From: Gallaecimonas xiamenensis 3-C-1
Lineage (GTDB): Bacteria > Pseudomonadota > Gammaproteobacteria > Enterobacterales > Gallaecimonadaceae
Length of the DNA stretch: 42,723 nt
Reading direction: 5' to 3'
Assembly (NCBI RefSeq): GCF_000299915.1
Contig: NZ_AMRI01000032.1
Location: 1 to 42,723 of the forward strand
The position numbers and the translations under genes were made by a program. A model generated the notes under the pieces. That model saw only the letters and a list, made by a program, of their open reading frames with translations, was not told the origin of the DNA and searched no databases. This document shows, in pieces, positions 17,299-27,199 of the stretch (position 1 is the first letter of the stretch; each line of letters opens with the position of its first letter).

Positions 17299-18294
17299 CT
17301 AAAGACTGATCTGTTGATATTGGGGATTGGGCAGGGTGATGGTGGTCTGCAGCAGGAGGCGACGGAAATGATCGTTGGGGGCATAGGCCGCCTGATCGCC
17401 CAGCTGATAGCTGAAATTGCCGTCAAAATCCCGATCCGCTGTCAGGGTGCGCGCCAGTATGTAGAGGCGCGCCGACACCACTTTCTGCCCGGCCGTCCCT
17501 ATCCAGTCCGCATCGGCTATAGCGTCGGCACTTGCGTAAAAATTCGCCATGGCATCTTGATCGGTATCGATCCCATACATGACATGAAAACGCTCTATCC
17601 CCTCAACCAGCGCCTCGTCCGCCATGTGCGGGCCCGTGGCATCAATTGTCAAAAATCTGCGCTTGAGCACAGGTACGGTGAGACTGCCCCTGGTCTCGTT
17701 GGCGATGTAGTAGACGTGGTGCAGGTAGGGCCAATATTCACCATTGTTGATCGGCGGGGGGAACTGGCCGGCTGTGGTGCCGGGCCAAAAGCGGGCCCTG
17801 TTGGGGTTGGCCAGCATATAGAGACGATCGCTGCGCCAGGTAGCTGCGGTGGCCATGGGGCCAGCCAGGCGCTTGATTTGCAGGATGTCGGTACCGGCCA
17901 CGGCGCCGGAAAGGCAGCCCATGACACCGTCAGCGGCTATGCCGCCCCAAAGCATTTGGAAACTTCCAGCCGGCGCCGTGTCTCTGGGCAGGGTGCCGTT
18001 GTTAACACCACCCCCCAGGCAGTCTGAGCCCACCACAACCCCACTCAATTCGGTGTTGAGCCCCACCACCAAGGGGGTACCGGTCATGGGCCCCAGGTGG
18101 TTGGCCTGGCGCAGGTCCTCACCGATAAGCCGCAGGGCAAAACTGGCGTTCTCCTGCAGTTCCCCCACCTGCTCGGTGGAGCGCACGCCCCGCTTGGAGG
18201 CCACGAACACCGCCGAAATGGCCGCTGCCATCACCAACCCCAGGGTCATGGCTACCATCAATTCAATAAGAGAAAAGCCGCGCTCTTTGCTCAT
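17299..18294 (-). CDS. pilW: PilW-type minor pilin
   Basis: A 331-residue minor pilin beginning MSKERG/FSLIELMVAMTLGLVMAAAIS, with Glu at +5. The PilW family N-terminal pattern continues with QENASFALRLIGEDLRQANHLG. It is long for a minor pilin but normal for PilW. The ATG at 18294 shares a base with the pilV stop (TGATG). A GTG two codons earlier is less likely for that reason. It belongs to the pilV-W-X-Y1-E-tapY2 operon. PilW forms part of the tip complex that primes pilus assembly. Confidence 0.9.
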   Translation of the reverse strand: MSKERGFSLIELMVAMTLGLVMAAAISAVFVASKRGVRSTEQVGELQENASFALRLIGEDLRQANHLGPMTGTPLVVGLNTELSGVVVGSDCLGGGVNNGTLPRDTAPAGSFQMLWGGIAADGVMGCLSGAVAGTDILQIKRLAGPMATAATWRSDRLYMLANPNRARFWPGTTAGQFPPPINNGEYWPYLHHVYYIANETRGSLTVPVLKRRFLTIDATGPHMADEALVEGIERFHVMYGIDTDQDAMANFYASADAIADADWIGTAGQKVVSARLYILARTLTADRDFDGNFSYQLGDQAAYAPNDHFRRLLLQTTITLPNPQYQQISL

Positions 18295-18833
18295 CACCAC
18301 ACCACGCTCTTAACCTGCAACTGGCGCCGACGGGTTGACGCCGTGCCGCAGTTACCGTCTATGGCCCCGTCTGAGGTGGCCTGAATGCCCTCCCAGGACA
18401 AGGTCACCGTCATCAGGTTGTTGGCCACGGACACGCAGCCAACGGCGTTTTGCAACAGCGGTATGCTGGCATTGCCCTCTTTGGTGCGTATGCCCTGCAG
18501 TTCCTGATGCCATTGGTATTTGTCCCAGGCCGCAAGGGCGGCGCTGTCACAGACGGCGGCGCGGGCACACTTGCTGGCCACGGCCACTGTTTGGCCATAA
18601 CCCATGGTGCCGGCATAAGAAGCGATGGTAAGCGGGTTGCTGCGCGCCCGCTCTATGTAGTCGTTGGCCAGGCTCATGGCCTGGGTGCGTTCCAGGGCTC
18701 CGAAACTGCCGCGTTTGGCCGCCAGTTGCATGGCCACGGCACCCAAGATGCCGAAGCTCAATACCACCAGTGCCACCAGCACTTCCAATAACGAAAAGCC
18801 CCTGGAGTTTCGACGACAGGTTCCCTCAAACAC
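18294..18833 (-). CDS. pilV: PilV-type minor pilin
   Basis: First gene of the canonical minor-pilin operon. The prepilin site is RRNSRG/FSLLEVLVALVVLSFGILG with Glu at +5, the distinctive PilV start. The GTG at 18833 is chosen because GGGAG lies 8 nt upstream (AAAGACA between). A TTG at 18854 would place that ribosome site inside the gene. The protein is 179 residues with cysteine pairs (SKCARAAVC and VGCVS...GNC). It ends in a TGATG overlap with pilW. The terminator of ispH lies upstream at 18907-18938, so this operon has its own promoter, not identified. Confidence 0.88.
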   Translation of the reverse strand: MFEGTCRRNSRGFSLLEVLVALVVLSFGILGAVAMQLAAKRGSFGALERTQAMSLANDYIERARSNPLTIASYAGTMGYGQTVAVASKCARAAVCDSAALAAWDKYQWHQELQGIRTKEGNASIPLLQNAVGCVSVANNLMTVTLSWEGIQATSDGAIDGNCGTASTRRRQLQVKSVVW

Positions 18834-18906
18834 TGTCTTTCTCCCGGCAAGCAAGTTTTGTTGTTTTCTAGTGGTGGCTAATTTACCAGCGCTTTAACAC
18901 TCAGGC

Positions 18907-18938
18907 AAAAAAATGTCGCCATTTAGGCGACATTTTTT
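18907..18938. terminator. Terminator after ispH
   Basis: A long stem AAAAAAATGTCGCC/GGCGACATTTTTT (18907-18920 with 18926-18938) with a 5-nt loop. On the minus strand it follows the ispH stop by 25 bp and ends in a T-run. It isolates the ispH operon from pilV. The symmetry would also allow termination on the plus strand. Confidence 0.88.
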
Positions 18939-18962
18939 AATCAAATTGTTATAATGCCTAGT

Positions 18963-19892
18963 TCAGCGCAGCTCTGCTGGCACCGCAAAGACGATGTTCT
19001 CTTCCCTGCCTTGGGTTTCCACCACATCGGTGCCCCCCCAGCCTTTGAGCTTGCTGATCACCTGCTGCACCAGGATCTCCGGTGCCGAAGCGCCCGCTGT
19101 CACCCCCACGGCTTCAGCCCCTTCCAACCAGCTTTGCTCTATGTCATCGGCAGTATCGATAAGATAAGCACAGGCACCCACCTTTTCGGCCAGTTCCCGC
19201 AAACGGTTGGAGTTGGAGGAGTTCTTGGCACCCACCACCAACACCACCTTGGCCTGGTGGGCCAGGGCACGCACTGCGTCTTGACGGTTCTGGGTGGCGT
19301 AGCAGATGTCGTCTTTACGGGGCCCTTCGATTTCCGGCCAACGGGCGCGCAGGGCGTCGATGACATCGGAGGTGTCGTCCACCGACAGTGTGGTTTGGGT
19401 GACAAAGCACAGGTTGGCGGCGTCCTTGACCTCCAGCTTGGCTACATCGGCCGGGGATTCCACCAGGTAGATACCCCCTTGGGGGCTATGGTATTGACCC
19501 ATGGTGCCTTCCACTTCCGGGTGGCCGGCATGGCCGATAAGGATGGTCTCCATGCCCTTCTTGGAGGCACGGGCCACTTCCATATGTACCTTGGTCACCA
19601 AGGGGCAGGTGGCGTCGAACACCCGTAAGCCACGGTCTTTTGCTTCGTTGCGCACCGCCTGGGATACCCCGTGGGCGCTGAAGATGACGATGGCGTCGTC
19701 CGGCACTTCACTGAGTTCGTCCACGAACACGGCGCCGCGATCCCGCAGGCTCCCCACCACATACTTGTTATGCACCACTTCATGGCGAACATAGATGGGG
19801 GCACCGAACAGTTCCAGGGCCCGCTCGACTATGCTGATGGCCCGGTCCACACCGGCGCAAAAGCCACGGGGGTTGGCGAGGAGCACTTGCAT
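18963..19892 (-). CDS. ispH: 4-hydroxy-3-methylbut-2-enyl diphosphate reductase
   Basis: Last step of the MEP isoprenoid pathway: reduction of HMBPP to IPP and DMAPP with a 4Fe-4S cluster. The three cluster cysteines are in GFCAGV (C12), DATCPLV (about 96) and DICYATQ (about 197), with VHNKYVVG and TQTTLS also conserved. At 309 residues it is the family length. The ATG overlaps the fkpB stop (TGATG). It closes the ribF-ileS-lspA-fkpB-ispH run, the same order as in E. coli, and is followed by a strong terminator. Confidence 0.97.
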   Translation of the reverse strand: MQVLLANPRGFCAGVDRAISIVERALELFGAPIYVRHEVVHNKYVVGSLRDRGAVFVDELSEVPDDAIVIFSAHGVSQAVRNEAKDRGLRVFDATCPLVTKVHMEVARASKKGMETILIGHAGHPEVEGTMGQYHSPQGGIYLVESPADVAKLEVKDAANLCFVTQTTLSVDDTSDVIDALRARWPEIEGPRKDDICYATQNRQDAVRALAHQAKVVLVVGAKNSSNSNRLRELAEKVGACAYLIDTADDIEQSWLEGAEAVGVTAGASAPEILVQQVISKLKGWGGTDVVETQGREENIVFAVPAELR

Positions 19893-20326
19893 CAGGGATT
19901 TACCTCCAGGACTTCCACCTCGAAGGTCAGGGTCTGGCCTGCCAGGGGGTGGTTGAAATCGACGGTGACCGAATCACCGGCCACGGCGCGGATGATGCCG
20001 GGGATCTCTGCGCCGTTGGGCTGTTCGAACAGCATCACGGCACCTTCTTCCGGCACCTCGTCGGCAAACTTGGCCCTGTCTACATGGTAGATGTTGTCGG
20101 GGTTGGGTTCGCCGAAGGCGTCTTTGGGTTCCAGCACGAAACTCTTTTGCTCACCGGGCGTCAGGCCCAGCAGGCATTTCTCGAAGTTCTCGGTCAGGCT
20201 GCCGTCGCCCATGCGGAACTTGGCCGGCTTGCCGTTGACCTTGGTGCTGTCGGCGGCGCTGCCGTCGCTGAGTTTGATGGTGAAGTGCATGATCACTTCA
20301 CTTTGTTGACCGATAGGGTTGCTCAT
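19892..20326 (-). CDS. fkpB: FKBP-type peptidyl-prolyl cis-trans isomerase (SlpA/FkpB)
   Basis: A cytoplasmic FKBP of the SlyD-like group with chaperone activity. The 144 residues contain [18 protein letters not shown], the insert-in-flap region ([16 protein letters not shown]) and the C-terminal [19 protein letters not shown], all diagnostic of FkpB. It lacks the histidine-rich SlyD tail, so it is not SlyD. Its ATG overlaps the lspA stop as ATGA and its TGA overlaps the ispH start. Confidence 0.95.
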   Translation of the reverse strand: MSNPIGQQSEVIMHFTIKLSDGSAADSTKVNGKPAKFRMGDGSLTENFEKCLLGLTPGEQKSFVLEPKDAFGEPNPDNIYHVDRAKFADEVPEEGAVMLFEQPNGAEIPGIIRAVAGDSVTVDFNHPLAGQTLTFEVEVLEVNP

Positions 20327-20802
20327 TTTGCCTTGTCTTCACTGCGAAAAGAGGCCAGCACCAGCATCAGGGCACCGACACAGATGGCGGAGTCCGCCAC
20401 GTTGAAGGCAGGCCAGCTCCATTGGCCCAGGTGGAAGTCCAGAAAATCCACCACATAACCGTGCATCATACGGTCGTAGAGGTTGCCAAGGGCGCCGCCG
20501 ATGATAAGGGCGCTACCGCCCCCTTGCAGCTTGTCGGTCGCCGGCAGGCGGCGCATCCACACCAGCAGGGCCGCGCACACCACCACCGCCAGGATGGTGA
20601 AAAACCAGCGCTGCCAGCCGCCTGCGTCGCTCAGAAAGGAGAAGGCGGCGCCGTAGTTACGCACGTAGGTCAGGTTGAAAAAGCCGGTGATCACCTTGCT
20701 GTCGTAAAGACGAAAGGCGCCCAGTACCGCATATTTGGTGGCCAGGTCGACGGCGATCACCACCACCGTCAACCATAGCCAGCGAAGACCTGAAGACATC
20801 AT
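20323..20802 (-). CDS. lspA: Lipoprotein signal peptidase (signal peptidase II)
   Basis: An inner-membrane aspartyl protease that removes the signal peptide of diacylglyceryl-modified prolipoproteins after Lgt. The 159 residues form four hydrophobic segments. The signature [10 protein letters not shown]...GYVVDFLDF and FNVADSAI carries the catalytic aspartates (D119 and D137), and RNYGAAFSF is also conserved. The start codon is the first of two ATGs and overlaps the ileS stop as ATGA. lgt, acting one step earlier, is also in the window, at 35924. Confidence 0.97.
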   Translation of the reverse strand: MMSSGLRWLWLTVVVIAVDLATKYAVLGAFRLYDSKVITGFFNLTYVRNYGAAFSFLSDAGGWQRWFFTILAVVVCAALLVWMRRLPATDKLQGGGSALIIGGALGNLYDRMMHGYVVDFLDFHLGQWSWPAFNVADSAICVGALMLVLASFRSEDKAK

Positions 20803-23645
20803 ACGAACAGGCGCTCCTCACCTTGGCCGTCGACGTTGGTCACGCAGCGGATACAGATGCTGGGGTGCTCGCTGTTCTGGCCCACATCCAAGCGATGGTG
20901 CCAGCAACGGTCACACTTGTGGCCTTCGGCCTTTTCCACCAGCACCGCAAAGCCCTTGAGTTCGGTGCTCTGCCAGGCCGCATCGTTGCTGCCCGCCTCC
21001 AGCTTGGCCGCCGAGGTCAGCAGCGCAAAGCGCAGCTCGTCACCCAGGCTGGCCAGACGGGCCTTGAGTTCGTCACTGCAATAAAGGGTGACGCTGGCAT
21101 CCAGGGGGGCACCGATCAGGCCGTCTTTGCGGGCCAGTTCCAGGGCCTTGTTCACTTCATCACGGACGGTCAGCAGTTCCAGCCAGAACTCATCCCCCAA
21201 CTCGGCCACGTCATCCAGTTGGGCCAGGCCGTCAAACCACTCGGCGGTGAACACAAACTGGCCGCGCTTGCCGGGCATGGCTTCCCAGATCTCCTGGGCG
21301 GTAAAGCTCAGTACCGGCGCCATCCAGCGCACCAGGGCCTCACAGATGAGGTACAGGGCGCTTTGGCAGCTGCGGCGGGCGTTGGAATCGTTCTTGGCGG
21401 TGTACTGGCGGTCCTTGATGACATCCAGATAGAAGCTGCCCAGTTCGATGGAGCAGAAATGCATCAGCTTCTGGTAGACCAGGTGGAACTGGTAGTCGCT
21501 GTAGGCCTGGGTGATTTCCTGTTGCAGCTTGGCGGCGCGGCTGACCATCCAGCGGTCCAGGGCCACCATGTCGTCCAGGGCCACCAGGTCGGTGTCCGGG
21601 TTGAAACCGCTCATGTTGGCCAGCAGGAAGCGGCCGGTGTTGCGGATGCGGCGATAGGCGTCGGCGGCGCGCTTGAGAATTTCGTCGGAGACGGTCATCT
21701 CGGCGGTGTAGTTGGTGGAAGCCACCCACAGGCGCAGGATGTCGGCGCCCAGGGAGTTCATCACCTTCTGGGGCGCAACCACGTTACCCAGGGACTTGGA
21801 CATCTTGCGTCCTTGGGCATCGACGGTGAAACCGTGGGTCAGCAAGGCCCTGTATGGGGCATGGCCGTCGATGGCGCTGCCGGTCAGCAAGGAAGAGTGG
21901 AACCAGCCACGGTGCTGGTCGGAGCCTTCCAGGTACAGATCGGCAATGGGGCCGCTCTTATGGCCCAGAGGGTGGGAGCCGCGCAGCACGTGCCAGTGGG
22001 TGGTGCCGGAGTCAAACCACACGTCCAGGGTGTCGGAGATCTTCTCGTACTGGTCCGCTTCGCTGCCCAGCAGGGTGGCCGGGTCCAGCTGGAACCAGGC
22101 ATCGATGCCCCGCTCTTCCACCAACTTGGCGACGGCTTCCATCAGCTCAAGGGTGTTGGGGTGCAGCTCGCCGGTGGCTTTGTGCAGGAAGAAGGGAATG
22201 GGCACACCCCAGTTACGCTGGCGGGAGATACACCAGTCGGGACGGCCGGCAATCATGTTGTGCAGGCGCGGCTTGCCCCAGGCCGGGACAAACTGGGTGT
22301 CTTCGATGGCCGCCAGGGCGGTGTCACGCAGCGTCTTGCCGTCCTTGCCTTCGATATCCATGCCCACAAACCACTGGGCGGTGGCGCGGTAGATAACGGG
22401 GCTCTTGTGACGCCAGCAGTGCATGTAGCTGTGCTGGATGCGCTTGTGGTCCAGCAGGTTGCCGGCTTCCTTGAGTTTTTCGACGATCTTGGGGTTGGCG
22501 TCCCAGATCTTCAGGCCGCCGAAGAACGGCAGGTCGTCCACGTAGACGCCGTCGCCCTGTACCGGGCTGAGGATGTCGTCGTTGGTCATGCCCTGGCGCT
22601 TGCAGCTGTGGAAGTCGTCCTCACCGTAGGCCGGGGCCGAGTGGACGATACCGGTACCGGCGTCCATTTCCACGTAGTCGGCCAGGAAGATGGGAGACAG
22701 GCGGCAGAAGAAGTCGGCGGTGCCATACAGGGGGTGGCGGAAGGCGATATGGTCGAGCTTTTCACCTTCGGTAGTGGCGATAACGGTGCCTTCCAGGCCA
22801 AAGCGCTTGAGGCAGCTTTCCACCAATTCCGCAGCCAGCAGCAGGATACGCTCACCGGTGTCCACCAGGGCGTATTGGTGCTCGGGGTGTACATTCAGGG
22901 CCTGGTTGGCCGGGATGGTCCAGGGAGTGGTGGTCCAGATAACCACGGCCGCCGGCTTAGGCAGGCTGTCCAGGCCAAAGGCGGCGGCCAGCTTGGCGTT
23001 GTCGTCGGCGACGAAGGCGACGTCGATGGCGTCGGATTTCTTGTCCTGGTATTCCACCTCGGCTTCGGCCAGGGCTGAACCACAGTCGAAGCACCAGTTG
23101 ACCGGCTTGAGGCCCTTGAACACGAAACCGGCCTCGACCATCTTGGCCAGGGCGCGAATTTCCCCGGCTTCGTTGGCAAAGTTCATGGTCAGGTAGGGAT
23201 TGTCCCACTCACCGAAGACCCCCAGGCGCTTGAAGCCTTCCTTCTGGCCGGCGACCTGTTCGGCAGCGTAGGCGCGGGACAGCTCGCGGGTTTTCTCACC
23301 GCCCAGCTGTTTGCCGTGCAGGGTTTCAATCTTGTGCTCGATGGGCAGGCCGTGGCAGTCCCAACCCGGCACATAGGGGGCGTCGAAGCCGGCCAGGGTC
23401 TTGGACTTGACGATAAAGTCCTTGAGGATCTTGTTGACGGCGTGGCCCAGGTGGATGTCACCGTTGGCGTAGGGAGGGCCGTCGTGCAGGATAAACTGGT
23501 CCCGGCCGGCGCGCGCCTTGCGAATCTCCCCATAAATGTCGGCAGCCTCCCAGTTTTTCAGCATTTCGGGCTCGCGCTGGGCAAGGTTGCCGCGCATGGG
23601 GAAGGCCGTTTCCGGCAAGTTAAGGGTGGCTTTGTAGTCACGCAT
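20799..23645 (-). CDS. ileS: Isoleucyl-tRNA synthetase
   Basis: A class I synthetase that charges tRNA-Ile and edits valine. The HIGH-type motif NGDIHLGHA lies at 61-69 and the KMSKSLGN motif near residue 605. The long CP1 editing insertion is between them. The C-terminal zinc ligands are in CDRCWHH and CIRC. It has 948 residues from ATG 23645, which matches the E. coli N-terminus ([13 protein letters not shown]). A GTG at 23657 overlapping the ribF stop is an alternative, adding four residues. This is the cysteine-tailed form that is sensitive to mupirocin in other bacteria, not the eukaryote-like type. Confidence 0.97.
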   Translation of the reverse strand: MRDYKATLNLPETAFPMRGNLAQREPEMLKNWEAADIYGEIRKARAGRDQFILHDGPPYANGDIHLGHAVNKILKDFIVKSKTLAGFDAPYVPGWDCHGLPIEHKIETLHGKQLGGEKTRELSRAYAAEQVAGQKEGFKRLGVFGEWDNPYLTMNFANEAGEIRALAKMVEAGFVFKGLKPVNWCFDCGSALAEAEVEYQDKKSDAIDVAFVADDNAKLAAAFGLDSLPKPAAVVIWTTTPWTIPANQALNVHPEHQYALVDTGERILLLAAELVESCLKRFGLEGTVIATTEGEKLDHIAFRHPLYGTADFFCRLSPIFLADYVEMDAGTGIVHSAPAYGEDDFHSCKRQGMTNDDILSPVQGDGVYVDDLPFFGGLKIWDANPKIVEKLKEAGNLLDHKRIQHSYMHCWRHKSPVIYRATAQWFVGMDIEGKDGKTLRDTALAAIEDTQFVPAWGKPRLHNMIAGRPDWCISRQRNWGVPIPFFLHKATGELHPNTLELMEAVAKLVEERGIDAWFQLDPATLLGSEADQYEKISDTLDVWFDSGTTHWHVLRGSHPLGHKSGPIADLYLEGSDQHRGWFHSSLLTGSAIDGHAPYRALLTHGFTVDAQGRKMSKSLGNVVAPQKVMNSLGADILRLWVASTNYTAEMTVSDEILKRAADAYRRIRNTGRFLLANMSGFNPDTDLVALDDMVALDRWMVSRAAKLQQEITQAYSDYQFHLVYQKLMHFCSIELGSFYLDVIKDRQYTAKNDSNARRSCQSALYLICEALVRWMAPVLSFTAQEIWEAMPGKRGQFVFTAEWFDGLAQLDDVAELGDEFWLELLTVRDEVNKALELARKDGLIGAPLDASVTLYCSDELKARLASLGDELRFALLTSAAKLEAGSNDAAWQSTELKGFAVLVEKAEGHKCDRCWHHRLDVGQNSEHPSICIRCVTNVDGQGEERLFV

Positions 23646-23653
23646 GGTCGGGT

Positions 23654-24598
23654 TCACTCAAGAGATTGCTTACGATGGGCAAAAAAGGCACGGGCGGCCT
23701 GCTCGTCCTGCTCGATCTGGGCGCGCAGGGCGTCCAGGGATTCAAAGCGCTGTTCGTCGCGCAGCTTCTTTCTTAACACCACTTGCAGTTGGCAACCATA
23801 GAGGTCGCCGTCGAAATCCAGCAGGTGGACTTCCAAAGTGGGTACTTTGCCATTAACGGTGGGTTTGACGCCAATATTGGCGATCCCCGGCCAGGCGGCG
23901 TCATCGGCCCCCAGCACGTCGACGGCAAAGACCCCGTTAACGGGGCTGACTTTTCGTTTCAAGGGCAGGTTGACAGTGGGAAACCCCAGGGTCCTGCCCA
24001 TTTTGGCGCCGTGGTGGACGCGACCGCTGATGCTGTAAGGACGGCCCAGCATGGCTTCGGCATCGGCCAGGCGGTCATCTTTTAAGGCTTCACGGATACG
24101 GGTGCTGGACACCCTGTCGTCCACCAGACAAAAGCTGTCGGTATTGGTGACGGTAAAGCCATGCTCGGCGCCGGCGCTTTGCAGCATGGCAAAGTCCCCT
24201 TGGCGGCCGTGGCCAAAACGAAAATCGTCACCCACCACCAGGAATTTCACCCCCAGTCTTGCCACCAGCTGCTGCTGGATAAAGGCCTGGGGCGCCAGGC
24301 TGGCAAAATGGGGGGTAAAAGGCTCGACTATGACCCTGTCCATACCCAGGTCCGCCAGGGCCCTGAGCTTGTCGCGAAGGCGTGACAACCGGGCCGGGGC
24401 CTCGGCGCCCTTGAACAGTTCCAGGGGCTGGGGCTCAAACAGCATCACTGTCGCAGGCAGCGACAATTCACGTGCTTTTTCAATGAGTTTTCCCAATACC
24501 GCCTGGTGGCCCAGGTGTACGCCATCGAAGTTGCCGATGGTCAGCACACAGCCGTGGTGGTGGGGTCGGACATTATAGAGTCCGCGAATAAGCTCCAT
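23654..24598 (-). CDS. ribF: Bifunctional riboflavin kinase / FAD synthetase
   Basis: Converts riboflavin to FMN and then FAD. The N-terminal adenylyltransferase domain has [10 protein letters not shown] near 22-31 and the VEPFTP and VVGDDFRFG motifs. The C-terminal kinase domain has [20 protein letters not shown] and the catalytic-site region [16 protein letters not shown]. It has 314 residues, as in E. coli. It begins 70 bp upstream of the ribF-ileS-lspA-fkpB-ispH block, after murJ is finished, and overlaps the region before ileS by a few bases. Confidence 0.96.
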   Translation of the reverse strand: MELIRGLYNVRPHHHGCVLTIGNFDGVHLGHQAVLGKLIEKARELSLPATVMLFEPQPLELFKGAEAPARLSRLRDKLRALADLGMDRVIVEPFTPHFASLAPQAFIQQQLVARLGVKFLVVGDDFRFGHGRQGDFAMLQSAGAEHGFTVTNTDSFCLVDDRVSSTRIREALKDDRLADAEAMLGRPYSISGRVHHGAKMGRTLGFPTVNLPLKRKVSPVNGVFAVDVLGADDAAWPGIANIGVKPTVNGKVPTLEVHLLDFDGDLYGCQLQVVLRKKLRDEQRFESLDALRAQIEQDEQAARAFFAHRKQSLE

Positions 24599-24668
24599 GA
24601 ATACAGCCAGCTTGCCTGAGAAATCGCCCGATTATACCCAGAAGGCCTCGGGGGATCACCCGTCCTGC

Positions 24669-26246
24669 TCAGAACTGGCTGCCTGCTTTCAGGTGCCGGG
24701 GCCTAAAGCCCAGTATCACCAGTGACAGGCCATAGGCCAAAACACCGGCACCAACAAGGCTGGCCAGCCACAACGGGCGCTGAGCCAGGCTCAGCTGTTG
24801 CCAATCGGCCACGCTGGGGTTGGCGTACCAGAGCACCGCCACCATGGCCGCCGTGGCCAGGGCAATGCGGCCAAGGGTCAGCCAGGTCAAACGCCCCGGC
24901 CGGTAAATATGGCGGCGCCAGAGCCCTAAAGCCAGCAGGCCGGCGTTAAGGAAGGCCGACATGGAGGTGGCTGCCGCCAGGCCCACATAGCCCAGCTGCT
25001 CCCCCAGCAGGCTGGCCAGGACGATGTTGAACACCATATTGGCCACCATGGCGATGATTCCAATACGTACCGGGGTCTTGGTGTCCTGTTTGGCATAAAA
25101 GCCCGGGGCCAGCACCTTGATGATCATAAAGGCCACCAGGCCAGAGCCGTAGGCCCACAGGGCCAGGGAGGCGCCAAGGGCGGCGTTGACATCGAAAGCG
25201 CCGTGCAAAAACAGCACCATCAGCAGCGGCGCCGACAGCACCATCATGCCGGCGGCGGCGGGCATGCCCAGCAGCAGTACCATCCGCACGCCCCAGTCCA
25301 TGGTATGGGCAAAGGCCTCGGATTCCTTACCGGCATGGCGCCGCGACAGGGTCGGCAATATAACGGTGGCAATGGCGATGCCGAACAGCCCCAAGGGAAA
25401 TTCCAGTAACCGGTCGGCGTAATAGAGCCAGGAAATAGAGCCCCCCACCAGCCAGGAAGCAATAAAGGTATCCAGCAGCAGGTTAATCTGGCTGACCGAC
25501 ACCCCGAACAGGGCCGGTATCATCAGTTTACGGATACGGGCAACACCGGCATCACCCCAGGCCCAGCGCGGCCGCACCAAAAAACCGGCCTTATAGATGA
25601 AGGGGATTTGGAACAGCAGTTGGATAACGCCGCCGAGGAACACGCCCCAGGCCAGGCCAATCTCCGGCTGGTCCAGCTGAGGCGACAGCCAGATGGCGCA
25701 GGCGATGATGGCCACGTTCAAAAACACCGGCGTAAAGGCGGCCACCGCAAAACGGCCCAGGGTATTGAGCACGGCGCCAGCCAGGGCAGTGATGCTGATA
25801 AACCAAAGATAAGGAAAGGTGATCTTCAGCATCAAAGATGCCAGCTCAAACTTGGCACCGTCCGCCTCGCCGTTGAGCCAGGCCACAAACCAGCCGGTAC
25901 CGAACAGCATGGTCACTACCGGTGAGCCTATGATGCCCAGCACAGTCACAAAGGTAATAATGAGCCCCAAGGTGCCCGATACCCTGGCCACCAATTGGCG
26001 CATGGCGTCCTCGCCCTGGTTTTGCTGCACATCCGCCAGCACCGGCACAAAGGCTTGGGAGAAGGCTCCTTCGGCAAAAAGGCGGCGCAGGAAGTTGGGG
26101 ATCTTCTGGGCAAAGAAGTAAACGTCGGCCGCATTACCGGCCCCCAAAAGGTTGGCGATGACCACATCGCGGACCAGCCCCAGGACACGGGAGATCAAGG
26201 TCATAAAGCTGACCAGGGCACTGGCTTTTAGGAGTTTGCGGCTCAA
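24669..26246 (-). CDS. murJ: Lipid II flippase MurJ
   Basis: Flips lipid II, the peptidoglycan precursor, across the inner membrane. The MviN/MOP protein has about 14 hydrophobic helices. The N-terminal segment SRVLGLVRD...NFLRRLFAEGAFSQAFVPVL is a near copy of the MurJ pattern. The start is placed at the TTG at 26246 (525 residues). It has AAAGGA about 7 nt upstream and fits the E. coli N-terminus. The open frame continues to 26378 without supporting homology. It diverges from rpsT, as in E. coli, and lies upstream of ribF in the same direction. Confidence 0.94.
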   Translation of the reverse strand: MSRKLLKASALVSFMTLISRVLGLVRDVVIANLLGAGNAADVYFFAQKIPNFLRRLFAEGAFSQAFVPVLADVQQNQGEDAMRQLVARVSGTLGLIITFVTVLGIIGSPVVTMLFGTGWFVAWLNGEADGAKFELASLMLKITFPYLWFISITALAGAVLNTLGRFAVAAFTPVFLNVAIIACAIWLSPQLDQPEIGLAWGVFLGGVIQLLFQIPFIYKAGFLVRPRWAWGDAGVARIRKLMIPALFGVSVSQINLLLDTFIASWLVGGSISWLYYADRLLEFPLGLFGIAIATVILPTLSRRHAGKESEAFAHTMDWGVRMVLLLGMPAAAGMMVLSAPLLMVLFLHGAFDVNAALGASLALWAYGSGLVAFMIIKVLAPGFYAKQDTKTPVRIGIIAMVANMVFNIVLASLLGEQLGYVGLAAATSMSAFLNAGLLALGLWRRHIYRPGRLTWLTLGRIALATAAMVAVLWYANPSVADWQQLSLAQRPLWLASLVGAGVLAYGLSLVILGFRPRHLKAGSQF

Positions 26247-26291
26247 GGGACGTCCTTTGACGAAAAAGCCTGTAGGCGAAGGCTGGAATTC

Positions 26292-26300
26292 TGCTAGAAT
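26292..26300 (+). promoter_or_regulatory. Extended -10 promoter upstream of rpsT
   Basis: TGCTAGAAT (26292-26300) is an extended -10 box (TGnTAGAAT) followed by GCGGGCC, a GC-rich start region typical of stringently controlled ribosomal genes. No good -35 is seen at 16-18 bp. In E. coli rpsT also has two promoters, which makes a pair with the next element plausible. It points plus, into the leader. Confidence 0.55.
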
Positions 26301-26371
26301 GCGGGCCATCTTATCGCTGTATGACCACGGATGCCAACGGTCGACGGCGGCACAAAATTTGTGCGATCCGT

Positions 26372-26400
26372 TTGACAATGGCGCCCGAAACGGGCATATT
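26372..26400 (+). promoter_or_regulatory. Second promoter of rpsT
   Basis: A consensus -35 TTGACA (26372-26377) is followed after 17 bp by CATATT (26395-26400), a 4/6 match to the -10. It would start transcription about 40 nt before the rpsT ribosome-binding site. Confidence 0.6.
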
Positions 26401-26446
26401 CCGTGGCCTTTTAATATTGGACCTACCGATTTTTAGGAGTTAGACC

Positions 26447-26707
26447 TTGGCTAACATCAAGTCTGCGAAGAAGCGCGCGATCCAGGCAGAGAAGCGTCGT
26501 CAGCACAACGCCAGCCGTCGTTCCATGCTGCGTACCTTCGTTAAGAAAGTTCGTGCCGCTATCGCTACTGGCGACAAAGCTGTTGCTCAAGAAGCCTTCA
26601 ACACCGCTCAGCCGATCATCGATCGCATGGCTGTTAAAGGCCTGATCCACAAGAACGCTGCTGCCCGTAACAAGGCTCGCCTGAACGCGCAGATCAACGC
26701 CCTGTAA
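26447..26707 (+). CDS. rpsT: 30S ribosomal protein S20
   Basis: An 86-residue, lysine/arginine-rich protein that binds 16S rRNA in the small-subunit body. The sequence begins [20 protein letters not shown] after the initiator, standard for S20. The start codon is TTG at 26447 with AGGAG about 7 nt before it. The E. coli rpsT gene also starts with UUG, which is linked to autogenous translational repression. The gene diverges from murJ and ends with a strong terminator. Promoters are listed separately. Confidence 0.98.
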   Translation: MANIKSAKKRAIQAEKRRQHNASRRSMLRTFVKKVRAAIATGDKAVAQEAFNTAQPIIDRMAVKGLIHKNAAARNKARLNAQINAL

Positions 26708-26727
26708 GGTCAGCTTCAGAGCACAAA

Positions 26728-26752
26728 AAAACCGGCTTTCGCCGGTTTTTTA
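26728..26752 (+). terminator. Terminator after rpsT
   Basis: Stem ACCGGC/GCCGGT (26731-26736 with 26741-26746) with A-run before and a T-run after, 20 bp beyond the rpsT stop. It faces the convergent ArsR gene, and its A/T symmetry could serve both. Confidence 0.88.
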
Positions 26753-26767
26753 TTTTTGGGCACTTTG

Positions 26768-27067
26768 TTAGTGACTGAAGAGCCTGTCCAACAGTTCGAT
26801 GACCTTTTCTGCCTCATCACTTTGCAACGAGTAGAAAACGGTCTGAGCTTCCTTGCGCGTCCGAACCAATCCATCCCTGCGCAACCATGCGAGGTGTTGG
26901 GAAAGGGCAGATTGACTGAGGTTGAGCCTATCGTTCAGCTCACCCACGGACAATTCGCCTTCCTGAAGGTTTTTGAGAATGCACAAGCGCCTTTCGTTGG
27001 CCATGGCTTTCAGTAGGGTAACGGCAGGGGTCGCCTGGTCCACTAAGCTCTCACTGCAATACGTCAT
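26768..27067 (-). CDS. ArsR-family winged-helix transcriptional regulator
   Basis: A 99-residue DNA-binding repressor. The helix-turn-helix core LSVGELNDRLNLSQSALSQHLAWLRRDGLVRTRKEAQTVFYSL is clear (about residues 39-81). AAAGGAG lies before the ATG at 27067. A TTG further up would add nine residues. Cysteine 29 (RRLCIL) is where sulfide/oxidant sensors such as SqrR, BigR and HlyU keep one thiol. The second, near the C-terminus, is absent, so metal or thiol sensing is uncertain. It diverges from an M28 peptidase gene across 132 bp, where an operator may lie. Target is not known. Confidence 0.85.
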   Translation of the reverse strand: MTYCSESLVDQATPAVTLLKAMANERRLCILKNLQEGELSVGELNDRLNLSQSALSQHLAWLRRDGLVRTRKEAQTVFYSLQSDEAEKVIELLDRLFSH

Positions 27068-27199
27068 CACAACGTCTCCTTTCTGAATAGCCAACGCAAA
27101 ACGTCCACCACCTGTCGTTTTTTCAACAAGGTAGTGAGACTGCGTGTTAAGTTAACCGCGATTTAGCTGAAGCTTGACTGAACTATATAGGGAATAAAG

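Noticed and set aside
20823-23078. Long plus-strand frame of 751 codons opposite ileS
   Set aside because: It lies within ileS on the other strand. The high GC content of the sense codons keeps the antisense frame open. It has no start signal or recognisable domain.
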